Source of the DNA: Bacteroidia bacterium
GTDB lineage: Bacteria > Bacteroidota > Bacteroidia > Cytophagales > Cyclobacteriaceae
Assembly (NCBI GenBank): GCA_030432655.1
Contig: JAUILA010000027.1
Location: 1-64,000, forward strand
Direction of reading: 5' to 3'
Length of the DNA stretch: 64,000 bases
Shown here: positions 7,884 through 16,217 of the stretch, piece after piece
Layout of the letters: each line of letters opens with the position of its first letter
How positions within the stretch are numbered: the first letter of the stretch is position 1
The notes under the pieces: model-generated
Told to the model about the DNA's origin: nothing
The model's database searches: none
Seen by the model: the letters and a program-made list of their open reading frames with translations, nothing else
Program-made: the position numbers and the translations under genes

Positions 7884-8921
7884 ATGCCTTCATCAAGGAT
7901 CAATATTCCAGAGAGCCTCGAAGAGTGCTATCGTACGGCTACCCCGCTTAAATATGATGTTTCTGAACTTAACCTGATTATTTTCTCAGATCATCACCGT
8001 GGTACCGGGGACCGGGCAGATGATTACCGTTTTTGTTCGGCTACGTACGAAACAGCGCTGGCGCATTACTGGAAATCCGGTGCCACCCTGGTGCTGCTGG
8101 GCGATGTGGAAGAATTATGGGAGAATTCTATAAAGGATGTACTTTATTTTTACCGTGATATAACCGCGAAGGAGGCTGAGTTTGATCAGGATTGCAGGTA
8201 TCTGCGCATATACGGCAATCATGACAGCGACTGGCGCAGTGAAAAAATGGCATTCAAATACCTGAAGATCAATCGTCCGGTCCACGAATCGGTAAAAGTG
8301 GAGGTATTTGACGGGGAGAAGTTTATGGGAAACATCTACCTGGTGCATGGCCACCAGGGCTCCTTTTTTTCGGATACCATGGCCCGCCTTAGTAAGTTTT
8401 TTGTCCGTTATTTCTGGAGACATTTCCAGCGGATTTTCAATCAGCCGCTGACCACCGCCGCCACAAGTACCCGTATGCGTAATAAACACGACAAATTTTA
8501 TTATGACTGGGCCAGGTCGCATGAAGACAAGCTGGTAGTGATCACCGGCCACAGCCATGAGCCGGTGTTTAACGGCCTCACTTATGCGGACAGACTGGAA
8601 GCCGATCACCGCCACCTGACACGGAAGGAAGACAATGGTACGCTTTCACCGGAGGAAGTAAAGCGCCTGGAGGAGGTCAGAAACCGAATTGCTGCCTTGA
8701 AAAAGCATGATTCGACACACCTGAATCCTTCCGGCCAGGCATTACCTTGTTATTACAATACAGGTTGCTGCTCTTTTGCCGACGGAGAGATCACCGGGAT
8801 TGAGATTATGGACCGGTCGATCCGGCTGATAAAATGGACTGCATCCGGCGAGCGCGAAGTTATCCAGGAAGAGAATATCCGGCGCATTATGTCCATGCGG
8901 ACAATCCGCACGCCAGATTAA
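7884..8921 (+). CDS. Calcineurin-like metallophosphoesterase
   Basis: A 345-residue protein with the full metal-binding set: SDHHRG at 35-40 (D36, H38), GDVEELWE at 73-80, GNHD near 113, VHGHQG near 155, and TGHSHEPVF near 216. This is the calcineurin-like phosphoesterase fold. GDVEELW recalls the GDxFDLW of LpxH-type UDP-diacylglucosamine hydrolases, but the protein is longer and has a charged C-terminal extension, so I do not call it LpxH. It has no leader and lies between der and era on the opposite strand; its last four bases overlap the era stop. Confidence 0.85.
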   Translation: MPSSRINIPESLEECYRTATPLKYDVSELNLIIFSDHHRGTGDRADDYRFCSATYETALAHYWKSGATLVLLGDVEELWENSIKDVLYFYRDITAKEAEFDQDCRYLRIYGNHDSDWRSEKMAFKYLKINRPVHESVKVEVFDGEKFMGNIYLVHGHQGSFFSDTMARLSKFFVRYFWRHFQRIFNQPLTTAATSTRMRNKHDKFYYDWARSHEDKLVVITGHSHEPVFNGLTYADRLEADHRHLTRKEDNGTLSPEEVKRLEEVRNRIAALKKHDSTHLNPSGQALPCYYNTGCCSFADGEITGIEIMDRSIRLIKWTASGEREVIQEENIRRIMSMRTIRTPD

Positions 8922-9832
8922 TTTTTGTAGCCGAACCCTTTCAGTCTCCCGGATTTTTTCCGCCAGTTGTCTGCCACCTTAACATAGGTTTCCAGGTATA
9001 CCTGTTTTTGAAAAAACGCTTCCAGTTCAGACCGGGCCTGAATACCTACCTTTTTCAGGGCCTCGCCTCCTTTGCCGATAATGATCCCCTTCTGACTTTT
9101 GCGTTCCACATAGATGATTGCCCGCATCCGGATAATCGCCTCATCTTCCTTGAATTCTTCGATCTCTACCTCGGTACTGTAGGGTACTTCTTTTTTAAAG
9201 TTCATGAAGATCTTTTCCCGGATGATCTCGGCCGCAAAAAACCGCTCCGGCTTATCCGTCAGCTGCTCTTTTGGAAAGTAGGGAGGATGTTCCGGTAGCA
9301 ATCGCAATATTTCACTGAAAACCTCGTCAATATTAAGCCCTTCCAGCGCCGAAACCATCAGGTACGAGTCGGCCTTAACATTCTCCCGCCAGTTATTGAG
9401 CTTATCAGTAGCCTGGGTGCCTTTGGCCTGGTCGATTTTATTCATAACCAGGATTACCGGTGCATCAATATTTTTCAGGTTTTCTGCCAGCTTTTCATCG
9501 TACGTATCGTACAGATCGGTAATCAGCAGCACAACGTCGGCGTCTTCCAGCGATGAATGTACGAACCGCATCATGGATTCCTGCAGTTCATATTCCGGCT
9601 TGATAATTCCGGGAGTATCGCTGTAGACGATCTGGAAATGCTCGCCACTCAGGATACCCATTATCCGGTGACGGGTGGTCTGTGCTTTGGAAGTGATTAT
9701 AGACAGGCGTTCACCTACCATCCGGTTCATCAGGGTGGATTTCCCAACGTTGGGTTTGCCGATAATGGAAACAAAACCGGCCTTATGTGGTACAGCAGGA
9801 TCAGGCATGTGCTGTAAAGTTACAAAATCCAT
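8918..9832 (-). CDS. era: GTPase Era
   Basis: Era binds the 3' end of 16S rRNA and checks 30S maturation. The 304-residue protein has GKPNVGKS at 25-32, DTPG, NKID, and a C-terminal KH domain with IIIGKGGEALKKVG. The start at 9832 gives a somewhat long N terminus; the ATG at 9808 (MPDPAVPHKAGF) is equally plausible. It converges on the phosphoesterase gene, sharing TTAA at the stop codons. Confidence 0.96.
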   Translation of the reverse strand: MDFVTLQHMPDPAVPHKAGFVSIIGKPNVGKSTLMNRMVGERLSIITSKAQTTRHRIMGILSGEHFQIVYSDTPGIIKPEYELQESMMRFVHSSLEDADVVLLITDLYDTYDEKLAENLKNIDAPVILVMNKIDQAKGTQATDKLNNWRENVKADSYLMVSALEGLNIDEVFSEILRLLPEHPPYFPKEQLTDKPERFFAAEIIREKIFMNFKKEVPYSTEVEIEEFKEDEAIIRMRAIIYVERKSQKGIIIGKGGEALKKVGIQARSELEAFFQKQVYLETYVKVADNWRKKSGRLKGFGYKN

Positions 9833-10004
9833 TCACAGGATTCTGAAAAATACAGGTTGCTCTCAAATTGAATAATTCCTTGTTATAGCGTGCCAATTTT
9901 GGTATATTCCGTAGCGGCATGTTCTTATTCCGGCTAAGTGCTTAAAAAACAGGACACTGTTGCTCAGAACGCAAAAAGTACGTACCAGAAAATATTCCAA
10001 TCTT

Positions 10005-11108
10005 ATGCCAATTTACATGGATCGACATGACGTGCCCGGTAACATTCATGCCGAGCATGTCGCGGAAATGCATCAGCAGGACATGAAAATCCAGCATCTC
10101 TACGGATGCAAGGGAATTACGTATTGGTGCGATGAGGATAGGCGGACGGCCTTCTGCCTGATTGAAGCCCCGAATAAACAAGCCCTGAAGGACATGCATG
10201 ATAATGCCCACGGGGATGTACCGCATCAGATCATTGAAGTGGACGATAAACTTGTTGAGGCATTCCTGGGCCGTATTGAAGATCCGGAGAATACGAGCGG
10301 TGGTGACCTGAATGTGATCAGGGAATCTGCGTTCAGGATCATTATGCTTATCTCTTTCGAGAAAGACCCCAAAACGTACAGGGGCAGCCATGTGATCCGG
10401 GGGTTTGCCGATAAGATCTGTGCAGGGGCGGAAAAATTTGAAGGCCGGGTCGTTGAAATGAATTCGAAAGGGATCATGCTGTCATTTGTTTCACCGGAGC
10501 AGGCAGTTAATGGAGCGTTGGGTATACATGAATTGCTGGAGAAATACAGGGAGACGGAATCCATTACTGATGTGGCTTTTACGATAAGCCTGAGTGCCGG
10601 TTCGCCGGTAACGGATAAGGAAGAATTGTTCGGGGAGACCATTTCCCTCGCGCGACGCATGTGCATCGCCGGGAATAATTCAATTTTGGTTACTTCGGAA
10701 GTACGTGAGTTGTATGAAGACACGGAAATGAAAAAGTTTCCGGAGCACGGATTCATAACGGTGATAAGTCCGGTGGAGAAGGACTTTCTGTGCATGTTGA
10801 TGGACTATACCGAAAAATATATGACCGACAGTAAATTCCGGGTGGAGGACCTCAGTAAAAATCTTGGGTGCAGCAAATCCCAGCTGTACCGGATGGTGGT
10901 GTCCCTTACCGGAAGCTCACCAAATGCATTCATCCGGAGTTTCCGGCTGCGGAAAGCGCTTTCGCTGCTGGATAAAAAGATCAACAGTATTTCTGAAATT
11001 GCCTTTGACAGCGGATTTAACAGTCCGTCCTATTTTTCCAGATGCTTTTTTGAGACCTACGGGATACTGCCGTCTGATTATGCCAGAAGGGTAGCGGAAA
11101 CCGCGTGA
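10005..11108 (+). CDS. DUF4242 / cyclase-homology / AraC-HTH fusion regulator
   Basis: Three domains are visible in about 367 residues. Residues 1-85 (MPIYMDRHDVPG, then HVAEMHQQD, TYWCDE and the HGDVPHQIIEVD block) match DUF4242, the small ferredoxin-like 'nickel-binding' family. Residues about 105-245 resemble a class III nucleotide-cyclase homology domain (RGSHVIRGFADKICAGAEKFEGRVV, then LFGETISLARRMC) without the usual catalytic aspartates, so probably a sensor. The last 100 residues are an AraC-type HTH (LSKNLGCSKSQLYRMV; ISEIAFDSGFNSPSYFSRCF). The ATG at 10005 is preferred to a TTG at 9960 because the DUF4242 family starts there. It probably regulates the flavoenzyme-cupin pair 120 nt downstream. 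Confidence 0.8.
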   Translation: MPIYMDRHDVPGNIHAEHVAEMHQQDMKIQHLYGCKGITYWCDEDRRTAFCLIEAPNKQALKDMHDNAHGDVPHQIIEVDDKLVEAFLGRIEDPENTSGGDLNVIRESAFRIIMLISFEKDPKTYRGSHVIRGFADKICAGAEKFEGRVVEMNSKGIMLSFVSPEQAVNGALGIHELLEKYRETESITDVAFTISLSAGSPVTDKEELFGETISLARRMCIAGNNSILVTSEVRELYEDTEMKKFPEHGFITVISPVEKDFLCMLMDYTEKYMTDSKFRVEDLSKNLGCSKSQLYRMVVSLTGSSPNAFIRSFRLRKALSLLDKKINSISEIAFDSGFNSPSYFSRCFFETYGILPSDYARRVAETA

Positions 11109-11228
11109 ACACCTGGAAAAACCTCTCCACACGGGGTTTGAATTAATAGTTGCATTCTTTGAATCAATTCTGCCATTGAATGGTTGTGCGTCGTGATAGA
11201 TTGTCAGGACACTTAAACACAACTATCA

Positions 11229-12617
11229 ATGAATACAGCAATTACAGAAATTGACCAGTCGGTCATCACAGAACTGAAAGAACACCTGAAAGGTCAGCTG
11301 GTCATGGCAGGAGAAGACAGCTATGAGGAAGACAGAAAGCTGTATAATGCCATGATTGACAAGCGACCCCTGATGATTGTAAAATGCAGGGATGTTGCGG
11401 ATGTTATACTGGCAGTAAATTTTGGCCGGGAGAATGACCTGCTGACAGCAGTCAGGGGCGGCGGCCATAACGGGGGCGGACTAGGCTCCTGCGATGACGG
11501 CCTTGTAATCGATTTGTCCGGACTGAAGTTTGTCCGGGTGGACAGCACAGATAATACCGTTCGTGTCGGCGGAGGAAACCTGTGGGGAGAAGTTGACCAT
11601 GCGATTCACCCATACGGACTTGCCATTCCGGCCGGAATTATTTCCTCTACCGGGGTCGGCGGATTGACTCTTGGAGGAGGTGTTGGGTACCTGAGCCGAA
11701 AATTCGGACTGACCATTGATAATCTCCTGGAGGCAGACATGGTCCTTGCCGATGGGTCTGTGGTAACTGTAAATAAGGATCAGCATACTGATCTTTTCTG
11801 GGCCATCCACGGGGGAGGCGGAAATTTTGGGATCGTCACCTCATTTAAATTTCAGGCTCATCCCCTTAAAAATGTGATTGGCGGACCTATGCTCTGGCCC
11901 ATCGAGAAGACAGAGGAAGTCATGGAGTGGTTTGATCAATTTATCCATGATGCTCCGGAGGATCTTAGCGGGTTCATCGCTACCCTGGTAGTGCCCGGTC
12001 CGCCGTTCCCTGAAGATCTTCATTTTGAACCATTTTGCGGAGTCGTATGGTGCTATACAGGTGATCCTGAAAAATTTGATGAAGTATTCGCACCGGTCAG
12101 GGCGATGGATCCGCTGTTCGAGCATGTAGGAGAGATGCCATATCCTGACCTGCAATCCATGCTCGACGGAATGATGCCAAGCGGCATGCAATGGTACTGG
12201 CGGGCTGATTTCTTTAATGAGCTGGGGCCTGAAATTCGGAATGCCCACCGGAAATATGGATCCGGAATCCCTACACCTTTATCACAGATGCATTTATACC
12301 CGCTGTCAGGAGCTGCCTCCAGGACCGGCAAAGAAGAAACAGCCTGGTCGTACCGCGATGCCAGGTATTGCGGGGTAATAGTCGGGGTAGATCCGGAACC
12401 GGCGAATGCTGAGAAAATAACCGAATGGTGTAAAGATTACTGGGAGGCCTTGCACCCCTATTCTGCCGGAGGCGCTTACAGCAACTTTATGATGGAAGAA
12501 GGCCAGGAGCGCGTAAAGAAAAGTTTCCGGGAGAATTATGAACGGCTGGCATCGATCAAGAAGAAATATGACCCGGATAATTTTTTCCGGGTGAACCAGA
12601 ATATCCAACCTGAATAA
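11229..12617 (+). CDS. Berberine-bridge-like FAD-linked oxidoreductase
   Basis: A 462-residue flavoprotein of the PCMH/BBE type. RGGGHNGGG at 76-84 contains H80, the residue that is covalently joined to FAD in this family. The second FAD contact is GGLTLGGGVGYLSRKFG near 145-161; the cysteine of bicovalent members is absent there, so attachment through His only is expected. The C-terminal BBE motif YDPDNFFRVNQNI is present. No leader, so cytoplasmic. Family members oxidise sugars, alcohols or alkaloid-like compounds; the substrate is not evident. A cupin gene follows 26 nt later. Confidence 0.9.
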   Translation: MNTAITEIDQSVITELKEHLKGQLVMAGEDSYEEDRKLYNAMIDKRPLMIVKCRDVADVILAVNFGRENDLLTAVRGGGHNGGGLGSCDDGLVIDLSGLKFVRVDSTDNTVRVGGGNLWGEVDHAIHPYGLAIPAGIISSTGVGGLTLGGGVGYLSRKFGLTIDNLLEADMVLADGSVVTVNKDQHTDLFWAIHGGGGNFGIVTSFKFQAHPLKNVIGGPMLWPIEKTEEVMEWFDQFIHDAPEDLSGFIATLVVPGPPFPEDLHFEPFCGVVWCYTGDPEKFDEVFAPVRAMDPLFEHVGEMPYPDLQSMLDGMMPSGMQWYWRADFFNELGPEIRNAHRKYGSGIPTPLSQMHLYPLSGAASRTGKEETAWSYRDARYCGVIVGVDPEPANAEKITEWCKDYWEALHPYSAGGAYSNFMMEEGQERVKKSFRENYERLASIKKKYDPDNFFRVNQNIQPE

Positions 12618-12643
12618 ATTTGAAAACTATAAATCTGAATACT

Positions 12644-13096
12644 ATGAAACGTTTATCACAAATAATCACAATCGCACTGGTTTTGGCAGCCGGAAGCGTA
12701 TGGGCGCAGTCCGGCAGTGACAATTCGCTTTTATACACAGCGGAAAGCCCGGAACTAACCTGGAATGATTGTCCGCCCCTGATGCCTGAAGGCTGTAAGA
12801 TTGCCTTTCTGCAGGGAGATCCGGCTAAAAAGAACCTGGATATCTTTTTCAAAGTCCCGGGAGGGTATGAGATACCCAACCATTATCATACGTCACCCGA
12901 ACGGATGATCCTGGTCTCCGGGCAGCTTGATGTCACCTACCAGGGAGAGGAAACGAGCACCATGAAAGTGGGCACGTATGCCTACGGGCCGGCTAAAAAG
13001 CCGCATGTGGCTAAATGTGCTCCGGGCGATCCCTGTATAATCTTCATTGCCTTTGTGGATCCCCTCGATGCATTTCCATTTGAAGGCACGAAGTAG
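12644..13096 (+). CDS. Exported cupin-domain protein
   Basis: A 150-residue protein starting at the ATG of MKRLSQ with a clear signal peptide ending ...GSVWAQ. The cupin motif 1 is HYHTSPER (H80, H82, E86 in this numbering), followed by GQLDVTYQGE; the motif 2 His is in KKPHVAKC. Two Cys pairs could form disulfides. A mononuclear metal site in the periplasm is likely, but the reaction is unknown. A strong terminator follows, so it is the last gene of the flavoenzyme unit. A TTG at 12620 would add eight residues and place the leader too deep. Confidence 0.8.
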   Translation: MKRLSQIITIALVLAAGSVWAQSGSDNSLLYTAESPELTWNDCPPLMPEGCKIAFLQGDPAKKNLDIFFKVPGGYEIPNHYHTSPERMILVSGQLDVTYQGEETSTMKVGTYAYGPAKKPHVAKCAPGDPCIIFIAFVDPLDAFPFEGTK

Positions 13097-13115
13097 GCAG
13101 ACCCTTATTGCCTGT

Positions 13116-13149
13116 GAGGTCGTCTCATTCTTGTGAGGCGGCCTTTTTT
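13116..13149 (+). terminator. Rho-independent terminator after cupin gene
   Basis: GGTCGTCTCA (13118-13127) pairs with TGAGGCGGCC (13134-13143) in a 10-bp stem with two G-U wobbles, followed by six T. Confidence 0.8.
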
Positions 13150-13225
13150 GTTATTATGGGAGTGGAAGCGGTGGTTAAATCAATTTGATCATCACTTCGA
13201 ATCGATTAAAAAATGTAAATAAAAC

Positions 13226-13255
13226 TTGACATTGAATCAAATAAAGCTACCTTTG
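13226..13255 (+). promoter_or_regulatory. Promoter of 4-TM/XRE operon
   Basis: TTG at 13226-13228, a 19-nt spacer, and TACCTTTG at 13248-13255, a perfect match to the Bacteroidota TAnnTTTG -7 element. The predicted transcript starts near 13262, within the first operator. Confidence 0.75.
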
Positions 13256-13294
13256 TGTAAAATAAACTTTACAAAAATTCAAATGTAATTTACA
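13256..13294. promoter_or_regulatory. Paired TGTAA operators, probably for the XRE repressor
   Basis: TGTAAA-ATAAAC-TTTACA (13256-13273) and TGTAA-T-TTACA (13284-13294) are two inverted repeats sharing the same half-site, lying between the -7 element and the ATG at 13295. A further half-site TGTAAA is at 13214-13219, upstream of the -33 TTG. This layout fits repression by the XRE protein encoded as second gene of the operon. Confidence 0.6.
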
Positions 13295-13708
13295 ATGGCA
13301 GAAAAAGTGAAAAGCAGGAAAGAGTTGTCGAAGCATAACACCTTCCGCCTGATGATCTGGACAGTTCTGTGGACACTGTCGGTAGCCCTGGTTACTTTTG
13401 GTGCCAGGTATTTATGGGATTATCAGCCTGTATATTCGGTAATAAGCATTCTCCTGAATATCCTTCTCGGAATTGGCATGATCCGGGCTAACATCAAATA
13501 CCTGCAGGGGGTGGACGAGATGGTGCAGAAGATATATATGGATGCTATGGGAATTGCCCTCGGTGTGGCCCTGGTGGGTGGCATGGCCTATTCCATGCTG
13601 GATACCACCAACGTGATAAGTTCCGATGCCGAAATTTCCATCCTGATTGTTTTTATGGCGGTGGCGTACATGGTAACTGTAGTGGCGGGATATCTTCGGT
13701 ACAAATGA
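13295..13708 (+). CDS. Four-helix membrane protein of XRE pair
   Basis: A 137-residue integral membrane protein with about four transmembrane segments (near 18-40, 46-63, 82-102, 113-133) and short charged ends. Its stop overlaps the start of the XRE gene by 4 nt (ATGA). Small membrane proteins of this kind are often paired with a YozG-like XRE regulator in Bacteria; their function is not established. It may sense or resist membrane stress, which is inference from the partner gene only. Confidence 0.75.
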   Translation: MAEKVKSRKELSKHNTFRLMIWTVLWTLSVALVTFGARYLWDYQPVYSVISILLNILLGIGMIRANIKYLQGVDEMVQKIYMDAMGIALGVALVGGMAYSMLDTTNVISSDAEISILIVFMAVAYMVTVVAGYLRYK

Positions 13709-13899
13709 AGAACCGGATCAAAGTGCTTCGGGCGGAGCGGGATATGACACAGGCCGATCTCGCCGACGCGGCAGACGTCTCCAGGCAGACGATCAATGCC
13801 ATTGAAAAGGGAAAATTCGATCCGAGTCTTCCCCTGGCTTTCCGGTTATCAGACATTTTCGGTTTGCCAATTGAACAGATTTTTCTGAATGAGGAATAA
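13705..13899 (+). CDS. Small XRE-family HTH regulator
   Basis: A 64-residue single-domain Cro/C1-type regulator. The helix-turn-helix is MTQADLADAADVSRQTINAI at about 14-33, followed by EKGKFDPSLPLAFRLSDIF, the classic sequence of the YozG-like small repressors. It overlaps the membrane-protein gene by 4 nt. The two TGTAA palindromes in front of the operon are its likely target, giving autoregulation. Confidence 0.9.
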   Translation: MKNRIKVLRAERDMTQADLADAADVSRQTINAIEKGKFDPSLPLAFRLSDIFGLPIEQIFLNEE

Positions 13900-13931
13900 C
13901 AAACTTCAAGGTCATTAACGTATATTATATT

Positions 13932-15320
13932 ATGAAGAAAACAATAGCAACAATTCTGATTTTGTGCTTTCCATTCCTGGTGTCCGCACAGGATATAACC
14001 GGCCAGTGGAATGGGGAACTTAAAATAAGCGAGGCGATGTCGCTGCGGCTTGTCTTCCATATTGAAGAAAATGATGAAGGGTATTCCGGTACACTGGACA
14101 GTCCTGACCAGAACGCTATGGGAATTCCCGTTTCTTCGGTTGAATTCTCGGATCCGGAGCTGAAAATCACAATGAGTAACCTTCAGGCTACGTATGAGGG
14201 CAAGCTTGAAAACGGGGAGATAAGCGGAACATTTACCCAGGCGGGTCAGTCGTTCCCATTGCAGTTGGGCCGGAAAGAGATAGAGAAGAAAGCCGTAGCC
14301 AGGCCCCAGGAACCGAAGCCTCCCTATCCGTATTTATCGGAAGAGGTGAGTTTCCGCGGCGGAGAAGAAAATGTAATGCTGAGCGGTACCCTGACAATGC
14401 CGAAAGAACCGGGGCCGCACCCGGTCGTTGTCCTGATTACGGGAAGTGGTCCGCAGGACAGGAACGAAGAGTTAATGAATCACAAGCCATTCCTGGTCCT
14501 GGCGGATTACCTGACGCGAAATGGGATAGGTGTTCTCCGCTACGATGACCGGGGATTCGGGCAGTCAACCGGAGATTTTGGCTCGGCAACCTCCCTTGAT
14601 TTTGCGGAGGACGCACTGGCGGCCGTGACCTTTCTCAAATCGAGAAGTGAAGTTGACTCGGAACAAATCGGTTTGGTAGGCCACAGTGAAGGCGGACTGG
14701 TGGCTCCGGTGGCGTCGGTACGCTCGGATGACATTGCATTTATTGTGCTCCTGGCTGGTCCGGGTGTTTCCGGTCGCGATATCCTTGTTCAGCAGACCAG
14801 GGCCATCGCTGAATCGACGGGCATGAACGGGGAGGAAATGGAGAATGACCTGCGTATTTCACAAGGATTGTTTGACCTGATGGTGGAACATAACGGCGAC
14901 GAATCGATGAAAGATATCCTTCGCGATTACCTGGAAGAAAATATTGAGGATGATGAGGTGCAGGGTGTTCCCAAAGAGCAGTTCATTAACAACCAGGTCC
15001 AGCAGCTTTCAACGCCCTGGTTCCAGTACTTCCTGGTACATGAACCGGCCAATTATCTGAAAGAGGTGAAGTGCCCCGTTCTTGCCGTTAATGGCGAGAA
15101 AGATATTCAGGTTATCCCGGCCAACCTTACTGACATTGAGGAGGCCGTCCGTTCCGGTGGAAATGACAATATTCAGGTCCATGAATTTAAAGGCATGAAT
15201 CATCTTTTCCAGGAATGTGAGAAGTGTACGATCGCGGAATATGCCACCATTGAGCAGACATTTTCGCCGGTGGCGCTGGAATACATCGCCAACTGGATCA
15301 ATGAAGTTACGGCCGAATAG
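13932..15320 (+). CDS. Exported alpha/beta hydrolase (S33-like)
   Basis: A 462-residue protein with signal peptide MKKTIATILILCFPFLVSAQ. An N-terminal beta domain of about 120 residues (DITGQWNGELKI, repeated strand pattern) precedes an alpha/beta hydrolase domain with the oxyanion segment LITGSGPQDRNEE, the nucleophile elbow GHSEGG, the aspartate region VNGEKDIQVIPAN and the histidine in GMNHLFQ. This architecture is common among exported esterases or peptidases of Bacteroidota. Substrate unknown. It follows the XRE gene by 32 nt but has no clear promoter of its own. Confidence 0.85.
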   Translation: MKKTIATILILCFPFLVSAQDITGQWNGELKISEAMSLRLVFHIEENDEGYSGTLDSPDQNAMGIPVSSVEFSDPELKITMSNLQATYEGKLENGEISGTFTQAGQSFPLQLGRKEIEKKAVARPQEPKPPYPYLSEEVSFRGGEENVMLSGTLTMPKEPGPHPVVVLITGSGPQDRNEELMNHKPFLVLADYLTRNGIGVLRYDDRGFGQSTGDFGSATSLDFAEDALAAVTFLKSRSEVDSEQIGLVGHSEGGLVAPVASVRSDDIAFIVLLAGPGVSGRDILVQQTRAIAESTGMNGEEMENDLRISQGLFDLMVEHNGDESMKDILRDYLEENIEDDEVQGVPKEQFINNQVQQLSTPWFQYFLVHEPANYLKEVKCPVLAVNGEKDIQVIPANLTDIEEAVRSGGNDNIQVHEFKGMNHLFQECEKCTIAEYATIEQTFSPVALEYIANWINEVTAE

Positions 15321-15367
15321 AAATGGTATAAATGTTGCTCTGAATTAAAGACAACAACCCTGTAGTT

Positions 15368-16150
15368 ATGCGTCTGATTTGGCTTATCGGTATCATTTTC
15401 CTGGTTTCTGGTTGCAGCAACCGGATTTACATTCCTGAATCATTTTCCTCCGCTGATTCTAAAGCAGTCATCGGTGCGATCGAAACGGATGACCTTAGTT
15501 TGTTCATGGAGAATATAAATAATACCGGGAGCCATTTTATTTACGACCTGGAAGTTGTGAATAATGGCGATGATCCCATATTGGTAGATCCGCATCAGAT
15601 ATTTTATTATGGTTCCCATGAATCATTTCCTGCACTGCAGCCGGGACAGGATGTTCATTCCTCGTTTGCCAGCGCAACTGAGCAGGCTCGCGGGGTGTTT
15701 GCACTGAAAGAAAAGCAGGTAAATAATGATATCCGGGCCAATGTCCGGGCTAAACAAGCTGTCGGGGTAGTGCTCATGATTGCCGCTGCGGCAGTTGTCG
15801 TTAATGATGTGGTGCAGGACAGCAAGGATTTTAATAAGGAAATCTGGACCAGGAGTGATGCCCGAAGGTCACAGGCACGAGACCTGGCCACCTTTGCCGG
15901 ACTTGTCACCCTGGATATGGTCAGGGCGGGCATGGAGATGGAACAACAACGTCAGTACGAAGACCTTGAATTCCTTCCGCAGGAATATCTGCATAAACGA
16001 ATGATCCTGCCCGGCGAAAGTATCCGCGGGAAAGTGTTTCTGCCAAAACGGGACGTGGATCATATTCGCCTAATAGTTCCGCTTGAATCCCGCAATTACG
16101 TTTTTGATTTCAGGAAAGCCACGGGAGCAGAGATGAGATTGATTAAGTGA
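15368..16150 (+). CDS. Uncharacterised lipoprotein
   Basis: 260 residues with leader MRLIWLIGIIFLVSGC, lipobox Cys at 16. The N-terminal half has a beta-rich immunoglobulin-like pattern (HFIYDLEVVNNGDDPILVDP). The middle has a hydrophobic, Ala/Val-rich stretch (VGVVLMIAAAAVVVNDVV, about 136-153) that could insert in the membrane, and a Gln/Arg-rich helix follows. The C-terminal segment (LPGESIRGKVFLPKR) looks like another beta domain. I do not recognise the family; envelope location is the only firm statement. Confidence 0.7.
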   Translation: MRLIWLIGIIFLVSGCSNRIYIPESFSSADSKAVIGAIETDDLSLFMENINNTGSHFIYDLEVVNNGDDPILVDPHQIFYYGSHESFPALQPGQDVHSSFASATEQARGVFALKEKQVNNDIRANVRAKQAVGVVLMIAAAAVVVNDVVQDSKDFNKEIWTRSDARRSQARDLATFAGLVTLDMVRAGMEMEQQRQYEDLEFLPQEYLHKRMILPGESIRGKVFLPKRDVDHIRLIVPLESRNYVFDFRKATGAEMRLIK

Positions 16151-16217
16151 CGGCACTTGGAGGCGAAGGTCTTTTTCGTAAATTGGCAACTTCGTAAAAT
16201 TATAAACCTCCAGATTC

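Noticed and set aside
7884-8921. LpxH (UDP-2,3-diacylglucosamine hydrolase)
   Set aside because: The metal motifs agree, but the length and C-terminal extension differ and no lipid A gene is nearby.
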